Part shown: positions 1 through 10,052 of the stretch, piece after piece | Layout: the number at the start of each line of letters is the position of its first letter | Position numbering within the stretch: the stretch's first letter is position 1 | Source of the DNA: Stachybotrys elegans | Lineage: Eukaryota; Ascomycota; Sordariomycetes; Hypocreales; Stachybotryaceae | Length of the DNA stretch: 64,000 nt | Direction: 5' to 3' | NCBI GenBank assembly: GCA_020746835.1 | Contig: JAGPNK010000006.1 | Coordinates: 1,736,001-1,800,000, forward strand | Translations under genes and position numbers: made by a program | The notes under the pieces: generated by a model | Told to the model about the DNA's origin: nothing | Seen by the model: only the letters and a program-made list of their open reading frames with translations | Database searches by the model: none

Positions 1-1718
1 TTGCGGCTTGCAACCATGCGGCTGCTTTTACCATCGTTAGCTACCTAGGGGGGCATGCGGCTACAATTTACAAGCCCCTCCCACACTCAAACTGGCTGAC
101 CATCTCACTGGACCGGCAAAAGTATTGCGGTATATCAGACGAGCTAACCTCTGCCTGCCACGATTTCCCTCATAGTCGCCGGGCAGTTCTAGAATATTTA
201 CCATGTTGCAGCAAGGGTCCATCCCTCCCTGCCTCTACGTTCTGGGACCTGTGTCGGCAGGCAACCCAGCTTCAAGTGCACTCGTCTGTACCGAATCCAT
301 GGCCAGGTCAAGTGCTGCCTTCTGCCTGGGATGTCCTCGTCCCCTGCTTTGCGCGTGACTTCATCCCAGCACCCATGCATTGCAACAGTCGTTAGAAGCG
401 ATCCCTTATGCATGTAGAGGCATGCCACATTGCTCCTCCTCACGACTCCGCACCAATGGCTCTCTAAAATCGCCCCCGTCCCATGTGATCCCCAGGCAAG
501 CCAGGCTTGTGAAGAAGAAAGCCGGGCAAATAACATCAACCCTGCCAAATCCACAACCTCACGAGACGAAATTGAGCCGAGAGCTTGGGCCTGGCTTCCA
601 GGCCAGCGTTTGCTCAACAAATCCGGAGTTACGCCGAACGAGTGGCAGCTAGAGAATCTATTGGATCGCATGATGCTATTTCCAGAGGGCTTCCAACGCT
701 TGATCTTGGTGGTACTGGTCCTTCCCCCACAGCAGGAGAAAACAACCGGTTTACAAAGGATCCGGCGATACTCGGATGCACCTTGCGTATCAGGCGCAGG
801 CCAAGAGATCCCAGTCCCGCCCTCACATATAGCTGGGACGGACGCAGGCTGCGCAAGCATGAGCCTAATTCCTCCCGAAGCCGGGCTGCTTGTCTTGATG
901 CCTGCCGGCTTATTGGTCTGGTTCACCAAACAGACGCGCGTGAGATGAGATCTCACACTGGCCTCCCAAAAGACCTCTCGTTGGCGGCTTTTATCCTATC
1001 CACGTCCCCCGCACCACATAGGCATATGCAGTCTTTTTTGCCTGCCCGGCATCATCTCAGTGCCGGAGTACGGCCGCCCGGATCGCCCGTCGTCCCGTGA
1101 CTGGCGGCGATGCAGGTGCCGTCGACATCTGAACGCCCATTCGCGGATTGACCTGGTTGTCGTAATTAATGAAAATCGCAGGAGTTTCTCAATCCACGTG
1201 AAACCCCCAGACCGTCTCCGCCGACTCCAATACACAGGCGCGGTGGGCAACCCAGGATGGGTAGGCATAAATTCGGTTCGCCCTAGGCTGGTGGTGACCG
1301 TCCGAGCTGTTGGTGTGAGGGGATCGGGAATGCGGGATGCGGGATGGACCTAGCACCACGCATCTGTGATTGGTGCGGGACAATTGCTCTATCGTCGGCC
1401 TCAAGCCTACCGAGCCTACTGTAGCCCCCCCTCCATCCCCACATGAAGCTACGTGGGATACGTTATTTGTTGTGACGCGGGAAATCTGGAGTTGCCAACC
1501 CGCCAGCCAAGACAGTATATATGACGAGGGTCCTCAAGCCTTGGGGTAGGGGTCTTGTCAAGCTGCTCGTGTCGAGGAATAGGATAAATCTGAGCGAAGC
1601 GGCACGAATCACGGCCACCGCCCCCATCACTGCTCTCATTTCAACCATCATCGGCCATCGTCTTTCATAGAAGCTCGAGACGCTCCACGCAGAACACACA
1701 GCTCAACCCACCCCCACC
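1..1718. other. Gene-free stretch upstream of lad1
   Basis: No reading frame here has fungal protein character. The longer open frames overlap on both strands and look random. The last part is the lad1 promoter and leader, including a TATA-like run at about 1516-1522 and a C/A-rich segment directly before the start codon. I see no repeat, RNA gene or transposon remnant. Confidence 0.6.
1516..1522 (+). promoter_or_regulatory. Candidate TATA box of lad1
   Basis: The run TATATAT lies about 200 bases before the lad1 start codon, in an otherwise mixed-composition promoter. Distance and orientation fit a fungal TATA element. The assignment rests on position only. Confidence 0.3.
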
Positions 1719-2893
1719 ATGAGCCCCTCGGCGACCGAGACCACCACGGTGGATGTCAACTCCCTCAAGCCCAACATCGGCGTCTTCACCAACCCCAAGC
1801 ATGACCTCTGGATCAACGAGGCGGAGCCGAGCGCCGAGAGCGTCAAGACCGGCGCTGCCCTCAAGCCTGGCGAGGTGACCGTTGCCATCCGCAGCACGGG
1901 CATTTGCGGGTATGTAGCGCTCATGAAGCTGCACACGGACAGTCCTAACGAAGCGGTCGCAGTTCTGATGTTCACTTCTGGCACGAGGGCTGCATCGGCC
2001 CCATGATTGTCGACGGCGACCACATCCTCGGGCACGAATCCGCTGGAGATGTCATTGCCGTGCACCCCTCAGTAACTCACCTCAAGGTGGGCGACCGTGT
2101 TGCCGTCGAGCCCAACGTCATCTGCAACGAGTGCGAGCCCTGCCTGACGGGCCGATACAACGGCTGCGACCGCGTCGAGTTCCTTTCCACCCCCCCAGTT
2201 CCCGGCCTGCTGCGCCGGTACGTCAACCACCCCGCCATCTGGTGCCACAAGATCGGCAACATGTCCTATGAGAACGGCGCCATGCTTGAGCCCCTGAGCG
2301 TTGCACTGGCCGGTATCCATCGCGCCAACCCTCACCTCGGTGACCCCGTCCTCATCTGCGGTGCTGGACCCATTGGCCTCATCACGCTCCTGTGCTGCGA
2401 CGCTGCTGGCGCCTGCCCCATCGTCATCACCGACATCTCCGAGTCCCGCCTGGCGTTTGCCAAGGAGCTCTGCCCCCGCGTCATTACACACAAGGTGGAG
2501 AGGATGTCTCCCGAGGATTCGGCCAGGGCCATTGTTGAGAGCTTCGGCGGTATCGAGCCGGCCGTCGTGATGGAGTGCACGGGTGTCGAGAGCAGCATCG
2601 CCGCCGCCATCTGGGCTGCCAAGTTCGGCGGCAAGGTCTTCATCATCGGTGTGGGCAAGAACGAGATCAACATCCCCTTCATGCGAGCCAGCGTGCGCGA
2701 GGTCGACATCCAGCTGCAGTACCGCTACTGCAACACGTGGCCGCGCGCCATCCGCCTTGTTGAGAGCGGCGTCATCGACATGAGCAAGCTGGTTACGCAC
2801 CGCTACAAGCTCGAGGACGCTCTCGAGGCTTTCAAGACGTCTGCCGACCCCAAGAGCGGAGCCATCAAGGTCCAGATCCAGAGTCTCGACTAG
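1719..2893 (+). CDS. L-arabinitol 4-dehydrogenase (two exons)
   Basis: Predicted NAD-dependent L-arabinitol 4-dehydrogenase, which oxidises L-arabinitol to L-xylulose in the fungal L-arabinose pathway in the cytosol. Exons are 1719-1909 and 1963-2893. The 53-nt intron has a CTAAC branch site and splits a glycine codon, restoring the zinc-site sequence [12 protein letters not shown]. The product is 373 aa, the usual family length. It shows the medium-chain dehydrogenase GHE motif (GHESAG), a structural-zinc cysteine cluster (CNECEPC), a Rossmann motif (GAGPIG) and a C-terminus ending IQSLD. Overall similarity is to Trichoderma Lad1 rather than xylitol dehydrogenase, but the two families are close and substrate choice is inferred. 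The start sits in a CACCATGAG context. ATP20 follows on the same strand. Confidence 0.93.
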
Positions 2894-3556
2894 AGAATAG
2901 GACTTGGCCTGGGAGGACGGGGTGAGGCCGGAGGAGGAAATGTCGGAATAGATGTGTGCATTCCCCCAGAGAAACTGGTCTATGGGTTATCGAGCCGGCA
3001 TGCTGTACTCAATACATGGTTAGATGAAATGACTACTTGATGATTGAAGATACATACCTGCGCATCCATGGGCTGAAACTAGAATGAAGCGGCCTGGGTC
3101 GGCCAATACAAATTGTCACCGACCGATGAACTTGGCTTCTACTGGCCACGAAAAGACAACATGCCTTTTCCTCGATGCTCCTTCCTTTATCAGCTGTACT
3201 CCCTTATACTGCAGGTGCGACAGCAGACACATGTCTCCAGCCGCTTGCCTCTGAGGTACATACCTACCCAGACTTCTCAGTATTCTAAAAAGGGACTAGC
3301 GCCATTTCACATCCGTTAGGCCAATTGAACTGGACAGAACAGCCGCGCGAATTCTCCCGATATTTTTTTTCCCTCCTCTTGGACGACAAGTGCCTTCACC
3401 TCTTGCATCCCATCATCGCGCCACCTCTGCCTCGTCAATTGACCTCTGCGTTGATCACCTCGTCGCCCGCTCCGGAGCCTGCCACCGCCCGACCGAACCG
3501 AAGGCCAAAAAATTCCCTCCGAACATCATCCGCTCATCCCCCCTTCAACAGTAGCC
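2894..3556. other. Intergenic, lad1 3' end and ATP20 promoter
   Basis: Holds the lad1 3' UTR and the ATP20 promoter. CCAAT pentamers at 3103-3107 and 3321-3325 could bind the HAP complex, which is known to control respiratory genes, but this is inferred from sequence only. A T/C-rich tract at about 3361-3380 and a pyrimidine-rich leader precede the ATP20 start. Confidence 0.5.
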
Positions 3557-4476
3557 ATGGCCTCGTTCTCGCTCGCTCGTCCCATGCTCCGCTCGCCCAT
3601 CCTGCGCATGGCCGCTCGCCGCTTCGAGAGCACCGCCGCTGAGGCAGCTTCCGCTGCTGCCAAGGAGACGGCATCCAAGGCTTCCACTACTGCCGCTGAG
3701 ACTGCCTCCAAGGCTTCCGCTACTGCCTCCAAGGCTTCCGCTACTGCCGCTGAGACTGCTTCCAAGGCTTCTGCTACTGCCGCTGAGACTGCCTCCAAGG
3801 CTTCTGCTGCTGCCAAGGAGACTGCCGCCAAGGCTTCTGCTGCTGCTAAGGAGACGGCCGCTAAGGCTTCTGCTGCTGCCAAACAGACGGCCACCAAGGC
3901 CCAGGAGGGTCTGTCTCGCGTTGCCAGCGCTGCCGGGCCTGCCCTGGCTGGCGCCGCCCGTGCTGCTGGCAGGGTAGGTGGTCCCGTCGGCAAGGCCGCT
4001 GGCTTTGTTGAGCGTACGTCGTCTTCATCTTGATGCTCTTGTTCCGGCAACAACAGCCGGGGTTCGGGCTGTGACTCGCACCGCTAACACAATGGCAGGC
4101 CAATCTCCTCTGCTTGTCTACTACGGCAAGGTCGGTCTCGAGCTTGCTAAGCTCGTTGCCCAGGGCCAAAAGATGAGCATCCCGTAAGTTGCCCTGTTTG
4201 TGGTCTGCATTTTACCTTTTCGAGTACTAATTTGGCTTGTGTAGCTCCACCGCCACCTTCCAGTCCTTCTACCAGAACCTCTGGACCTCTGTGCAGAACC
4301 GAACTATCCTTAAGTCGCCCCAGAGCCTGATCCAGCAGGCCCGCAACATCAGCACCGCCCAGGTTGCTACCTTTGGTGTGTTGGCTGCAGAGTGCCTCGG
4401 ATTCTTCACCGTCGGAGAGATGATCGGCCGCTTCAAGCTCGTCGGCTACCACGGCGAGGTCGCTTCGCATCACTAG
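3557..4476 (+). CDS. Mitochondrial F1Fo ATP synthase subunit g
   Basis: Subunit g sits in the inner-membrane Fo sector, where with subunit e it promotes ATP synthase dimerisation and cristae shape. Exons are 3557-4013, 4099-4183 and 4245-4476. Both introns (85 and 61 nt) have branch sites CTAAC or CTAAT and keep phase, giving 257 aa. The first ~25 residues are Arg-rich and Ser/Ala-rich (ARPMLRSPILRMAARRFES), a plausible mitochondrial presequence. Residues ~28-117 are a low-complexity block of 11-residue Ala/Lys/Glu/Thr/Ser repeats. The conserved subunit g region follows (from LVYYGKVGLELAKLV to the membrane segment with a GxxxG-like stretch, ending GYHGEVASHH). The repeat block makes the protein clearly longer than yeast subunit g (~115 aa). 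Family assignment comes from the C-terminal half. Confidence 0.92.
3655..3902 (+). repeat. 33-bp coding minisatellite in ATP20
   Basis: Imperfect tandem copies of a 33-base unit, plus one shorter 21-base copy, encode 11-residue repeats of the type AAETASKASAT and AAKETAAKASA. Every unit is a multiple of three, so the frame is kept. Synonymous and a few missense differences separate the copies. Confidence 0.85.
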
Positions 4477-5416
4477 ATCGACGACCTTCCCAGCCGTCCA
4501 TACTGACGAAAACATTTGACCGGAGGCCGAGAATTCCTGTGGCAAGGGTTACGTATAGACTAGAGGCAACAACGCAAAGCTTGGCCTGCATAGACGATGA
4601 GGAATGCTTAGCATGTTTGAGGGGGTCCAGCTGGGAGCCAGCAGAAGTTGCCTGAAGAGATGGATCTTGTCATCCCCCTCATAATGTATTGCCTCTGAGC
4701 GACACCTTTTCCTTTGTAATACATGTACATCAGATATGCACCGATCTGGCTGTTGCATATGCCAGCCATGTATGGGTAGTTGAACAATGATATCCGGCTC
4801 TAGCCTGATGCTTGAGAAGGTTGTTTTCCAACGTTGGACCAATTCTTAGATGCTATTACCGTTTGTAGGAGAACCAAGACGGGAATGCATTACTCTGATA
4901 AATGGTCCACTCACATCATCTACGCGGACCTTTGGTAGCCTATCATATTCTCAAGTCCAATTGCAGCAAAACGACACGCTATCTATGGCACTGTGATCAA
5001 TAAATCCAAGAAGCGGCATGTTCTCTGCGCCCACAAATAATTCCCTGACAAGTCAGATTGCTGACGAGTCGCCCATGTGTGACTTTTTCCCAATGTTCCC
5101 GGTGATATCCTCCAGCAAAATATCCAGTCAAGTAAACAACGAAGGAGAGAAAGAAAGGGGGCAGAAACGGTGTGAGACACAAAGGGGTGGCGAGCAGCTA
5201 TGCTCCAAGAGAGAGGGGGGAGGGGGGGGGGGGGTAACGAAGGAGCAGCACACCATACATAGCCTTGCCATCTGTATGACCCATCCAAATGTGCCCGCAG
5301 CTTCTTGTTCCTGGACGTGAGTTTCAGAGCAGCGCATCTTCTTCTCACTTTCCCAATGCAGATCGTTTCTCAGACTGCATCTTGAGGGTAGCATTGCAAG
5401 ACCCGTCGAATATCCT
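4477..5416. other. Convergent intergenic region with a poly-G tract
   Basis: Lies between the 3' ends of ATP20 (+) and the methyltransferase gene (-). No coding frame is credible. A near-pure guanine run occupies 5215-5234 (six G, one A, thirteen G), inside a purine-rich stretch from about 5140. Confidence 0.6.
5215..5234 (+). repeat. Poly-G tract (G6-A-G13)
   Basis: Nineteen guanines interrupted by a single adenine. It could form a G-quadruplex, and it is a likely site of length error in sequencing. Confidence 0.8.
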
Positions 5417-6763
5417 TCAGGCACCTTCTGGCTTTCTTGCCGTCCAGATATGGCTGTAGTCTTCTGTTAGTCACGACACGCTGGGGAATCGCTTAAGCTG
5501 AGACTCACAGTGTCATATAACAGTGATACTTCAGGTGACAGGCCTCCTCCAAAAACCTTTCGGCAAGGTTGTCAACATACTCCCTCACCTCCCCTTCCGG
5601 CTTCTGCGTCTTGCGCCAGAAGGGTTTCATGCTCAAGGCTCCGAGGCCGCTGCAGAGTGCGGAATTCCACCATCTGCCAACATTTCGCAAGAATTCGTCG
5701 TCAGACCAGGGGCTGAGGTGAATTTGAACGACTTCTTCATGAAAGTCGACGAATCCAATCTCTTCCAGAGTACGTCGTGTCTTCTCGCTATCGACTTGTG
5801 CACTGCGACCCAAGGCTTCCAAGCCAGAATGGAACATCTCGGCCCATTCCTTGATTGCAGATGGTGACGGGATCTCACCTCCATCCCAGCGCGGCGTGTA
5901 GTCAACTTCCACTTGTTCGATGTAGCCGACACCGGGTGCGAGATGACTAGAGGCTTGTCAGCGAGCGCGGACGACTGAAAGACGGGCTCAACGAACTCAA
6001 AAATGTTCTTGTAAACTTGAGGCCACAAGTCGGTTTGGATCGATCCCAGCAGTAGCCTCATAAAAATGAGATCGTTGTCCTTGGGTAGCCACCACGACGG
6101 CTCCTCGATATCAAACTGCAAGAAACTGGTCGAAGGAGGGATCCTATGAATGTTAAGTGGATGCGACCAGGGTCGAGGGGAACCGACTCACAGCCTTGGC
6201 TGGATTTTATGCAGGTCGACACCGCAGACTTCCGAGCCCGGCAAATACCTGTACTGTTAGACCCGAGAAACGTGCGTGCGGCAGAGAAGGATGCTACGTA
6301 CTGTTCGGCCATATTCATGACCCATATCCCAGTGCCGGTTCCCAAGTCCATGATCCTGCACACGCGATCTGTGGGAAGCGGTGCCGAGTATATCTCGAGC
6401 TTACGCGCGGTCAAGAAGAATTTATGTAAAAGGTCATAACGGCTCATCTCCTCCTATCGTGGTGTCAGTTTTGGGACGCCCTTCAACGTTCAAGTTCGGA
6501 CGTTCAACGCACCGACTCAATAGGGAAGGGGTATTTATCGGCCCGGTACGATCCATAGTAATGGCCGAACTGCCAAACACCTTCCCCCTGGACGACATTT
6601 TCCGCAGCAGTAGTTCTGGTAGCAATAATGCCCTGGCGTGCTGTGGCCGATGGGCTGTCTTGGACCATTGGAGTTGCCGATCCACTGCTCGAAAAGGTAA
6701 TATGTCAGCATAGACGCCGGTATATCACGACCAGAGCAATACTAACCTGTTCTCACTACCCAT
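5417..6763 (-). CDS. LaeA/UMTA-like SAM-dependent methyltransferase (seven exons)
   Basis: Class I methyltransferase of the LaeA/UMTA group, whose best-known member LaeA is a nuclear regulator of fungal secondary metabolism. The substrate of this one is unknown. Exons in coding order: 6747-6763, 6513-6684, 6302-6453, 6192-6248, 5997-6143, 5509-5946, 5417-5453. All six introns are 48-62 nt and phase-consistent, giving 339 aa. Support includes [18 protein letters not shown] near residues 45-62, SAM motif [10 protein letters not shown] at about 99-107, GVDLHKIQP after it, [12 protein letters not shown], the joined [19 protein letters not shown], and a final exon giving [11 protein letters not shown]. 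The 17-nt first exon is the least certain; an internal ATG about 11 codons later is an alternative start. No biosynthetic genes adjoin it, so it looks like a lone LaeA-like gene rather than part of a cluster. Confidence 0.85.
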
Positions 6764-7113
6764 GATTGCCTTTTGGTGACGGAAGGTGTGTTGCTACTGG
6801 TGGTAGTTGAGAGCTCCAACTTGAGACTACGTAGGAAGTCCTGCAATCAACTGCAGCCAATGATAGATGTGGAATTAGCAACGATTCTTGCTGCGTCAAC
6901 GGGGAATGCGAAGGGCACAATTTGGGTTTAGAAGAGGAACGATGTTTGAGCTGGGTGCTCGAGCAACGTGGGCAAGGTGAGAAGATGAAGTTGGCAGGTC
7001 TGAGGTAGAAGGGGTTTGAAGGCCAGAAAGAAAATCGGCTTCCTAAAGGCCGTGCAGGATGACGGAGAGAACTATGGAAGGAGGTAGAAAAGAGTGCCAG
7101 GATGGGCAGAAGG

Positions 7114-7129
7114 ATATATATATATATAT
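7114..7129. repeat. AT dinucleotide microsatellite
   Basis: Eight AT units in the region upstream of the methyltransferase gene. It lies more than 300 bases upstream of the start, so a role as TATA element is unproven. Confidence 0.8.
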
Positions 7130-8241
7130 GTATAGATTCGGCGGTGTAGGGCGGAGGACAAGGCTCGAGGCAGAAGCAGGCTTCGGGGAACCGGCTGCTC
7201 GGTGCTTGGGGGAATAGCAAAGGTCAGAGGAGGGAGGAGGGGTGTAGACAGTCTCGAGTCCTGCCAGTGTCGGGTTGTAGGTACATCAGCCATTATGATG
7301 AAGCGTTGATGTCACGCCGCGAATGGCTGCTTCCCAGAATTGACATGTCAACAACACACCTCAGCTACCTTGTAGCTATGAGACATTGGGCGAAATTGGG
7401 GCTGACGACTAGGATCTGCGGCAGATGCCCCGGGCTTGTCCCTGTGTTCATCCTGGCAAGAGCGGGCAAACTGAGAAGATAACTTACGCTGGCGTAAAAT
7501 GAGACACGGCCACGCAGCTGGAGCCGGAGGGTGTAATGGGCAAAGCAAAAGCAAAGATGGTGAGAGAAGCACGCTGAACCAGCTACCAAACCAGATTTGG
7601 CTATGGGAAGACAAGTAGAGAGAGCCACCAAATCAAAGGCCCTTTAGGTCGGAGGAAGCGCCCTGCCCATCCAGGAAGACACCAGGAGCAGGGGCTGATG
7701 TTGGGGAGAATACCAGAAGAGGCCGTGCGTGGGCAGATGATGGGAGCGGAGGAAAAACGAGTGCGTGAGTGTAATAGGTGGCCACAGAACCAGAGCGTGC
7801 GTGCGTGTGCTTGTATCACCCTCTTATCGGCTGCTTTGAAGTGCCAGGTCAGAAGGTGGTCTGCGCAGGTCCTTGGGGAGCAGGAGACGCTACTCCGATA
7901 TGAATGACCTCGGGACGTCTGAGTTAAGGTGAGTTGAGATACACCAAGGGCAGGAGCGTGTGCTATCTAGGCACGCCTTACTGGAGGTGTTCGGCACAAG
8001 CGAAGAGGTCCTAAAGCAGGTCGATCAGCCCACATTCCGCAAACTAGCTCAGGAAGGGAATTGCCTAAGCAGGATGCCGGTTACACACACTGATGAGAGG
8101 GAGAGGGAGGGGAGACAGAGGGAGGAGAGGGAGAATGAGGCTGTGGTGAAATGGGGGGATGGCCACGAGGTTGGGACGGGAAATAGAGGCTTTAGTTGCG
8201 ACAGGCTGGGACAGACTGGGACGGACCAGGGTAAGGAAGAA

Positions 8242-8266
8242 CGAGGACGAGGACGAGGACGAGGAC
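8242..8266. repeat. CGAGGA hexanucleotide repeat
   Basis: Four perfect CGAGGA units plus one base, inside a purine-rich stretch from about 8090 to 8400. Confidence 0.8.
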
Positions 8267-10034
8267 AGGGCGTGGACAAGAACAAGAACAATAGGTGGCG
8301 AGTGAGCGAGCGAGCAAGCTGTGAGATCAGAAAAGTTGACGGTGTGTGGGACCAAGGATGGGGGGGAAAGACAAGTGCCGAGTGAGGAGGGCGTGGTGTG
8401 TTGATGCGACGTGACGAGTGACGAGCTCTCATGATAAATGAACAAAGAATAGGTAGGTAAGAGAGGGAGATGGCGTCTGCTGCCACGTCCATCCAGCGAG
8501 CGGTCGAGTGTTGGTGGCAGACCTCGCTCCATGCATCCATCCATGCATTCGGGACTGGGAAGTGCCGTCGGGTAGGTGTCTACTAACCTGAATTGGGCCT
8601 TTGTGTTGGCAGCTCTCAAGCTCGGTACAGGTAGGTAGGAGTGGCGGACGGCCCAGTATCTGGGAGAGGCGGTATGCGTGAGTGGGATCTGGATGTATGA
8701 GGTGTGTGAGAGTGCGTCTGATGCGTCTGTCTGATTAGTGGGTAGGTATCTGCCTGCCCGTCTTCCGTGCGTATATTTTACGTGCCCCCTCGAGGCAAGG
8801 AAGGCGAGGCCCTTGTGCTTGTCCCGGAATGACAAAACAGTGGGAGGACGGGCGGGAAGATATTACAGCTCAGGTACTGGGCACGTACGCCATGTCACCA
8901 TCAGCGCATATCCGAGTACCTTGTACCTTATCTGGACTTGTCTTGCATACGGCGGCTCCGTGCCCACCTTGTGCCTTGCGTTAAGGAGTTTCAGCAGGAC
9001 ATGCTTGCGAGCGCTAACCGCCAGGCCTGGATAGTACTTGGGGGTACTTGCACGGCACATTCAAGTAGTGGTCGTGGCTCGTACCAGGCAAGTTTCTGGA
9101 AACAGCGGGATCCACCAGGGACAGCCCACTCTTAAGGCACCCTGTCTGGGTGCTCCTGCAGGCTGCTTTGCCCTGCCCGCCCACCCGTTCTGAGCGAGCT
9201 GTGCAAGACCAACAGACCAAGCCTGCATCACCTACAGTACCTACCGTCCATGCTTTTACCCTGATGGACAGAATTTTTGGGGCAATCTCGAGCTGCTTCA
9301 GATGACACAGGGCATCCAATGAGAGCCGATCAAGATAAGTACCCTAAGTCATACCCACTACCTCTACTAATTACGGCAGCTAAAGGTACCTAGTACTTAG
9401 TACCTTGAGCAACAAGAAGACGTCTACTTTCTTCTTGTCGACTTGACCCGATTTCCATCCTCCATACAACCTACATCAACAAAGGCACGAGGTTGGCACA
9501 CAGGCACAGGCACAGGCACACTCACACACCAACCTGCACATGCGGAGTGCTCCGTACACCACCCAGAGACACGGCACACTTGCTCTCGCCCTCACCCGAC
9601 CCCAAGCCCGCCGCACACCCGCGGTGGAAACATACGAACCTCCCGGGCGGGCGGGCCATGGGACTTGCCCGTCACCCATGTCCATTCTGGGCCTTCCTAG
9701 GCAAGACTTGGACCAAACAGAAACCCAAGAAGGGTTGTCCGCCAGCCCACCCAGCTCGCTAGTGCCCGCTCAACTGGGGGTTTCAAGTAAGTAGCCGCTG
9801 CGGGAAAACGGGTCCTCATCACTTGCTGGTCCTAGTCCAGCCGTCTTCTGGTTCAAGGCTCATGGCTCAAGGGAAGACCTTGGTCTCGGGCGGCGTGCGA
9901 GCGCGCCCTTGTCTTCCTTGCCTCGCTCCCACCCACGCCACGTCCTTGACTCAACAGCATGGGCTGACGTCAAATTTACTGCACCTGGCCACTCATCAAC
10001 AAATATGCGCGTTACCATCCGACTTCCCACGCTT

Positions 10035-10052
10035 GCACATGCACATGCACAT
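10035..10052. repeat. GCACAT hexanucleotide repeat
   Basis: Three perfect copies of GCACAT in non-coding DNA. Confidence 0.75.

Noticed and set aside
198..956. Long minus-strand open frame at the left edge
   Set aside because: Overlapping frames of similar quality exist on both strands, composition is random-like and no domain is visible.
2069..2800. 243-codon open frame antisense to lad1
   Set aside because: Shadow of a strongly biased coding exon; no start context or domain.
8065..8835. 256-codon minus-strand open frame in the first gene desert
   Set aside because: Ser/Pro/Leu low complexity derived from purine-rich simple repeats; no recognisable domain.
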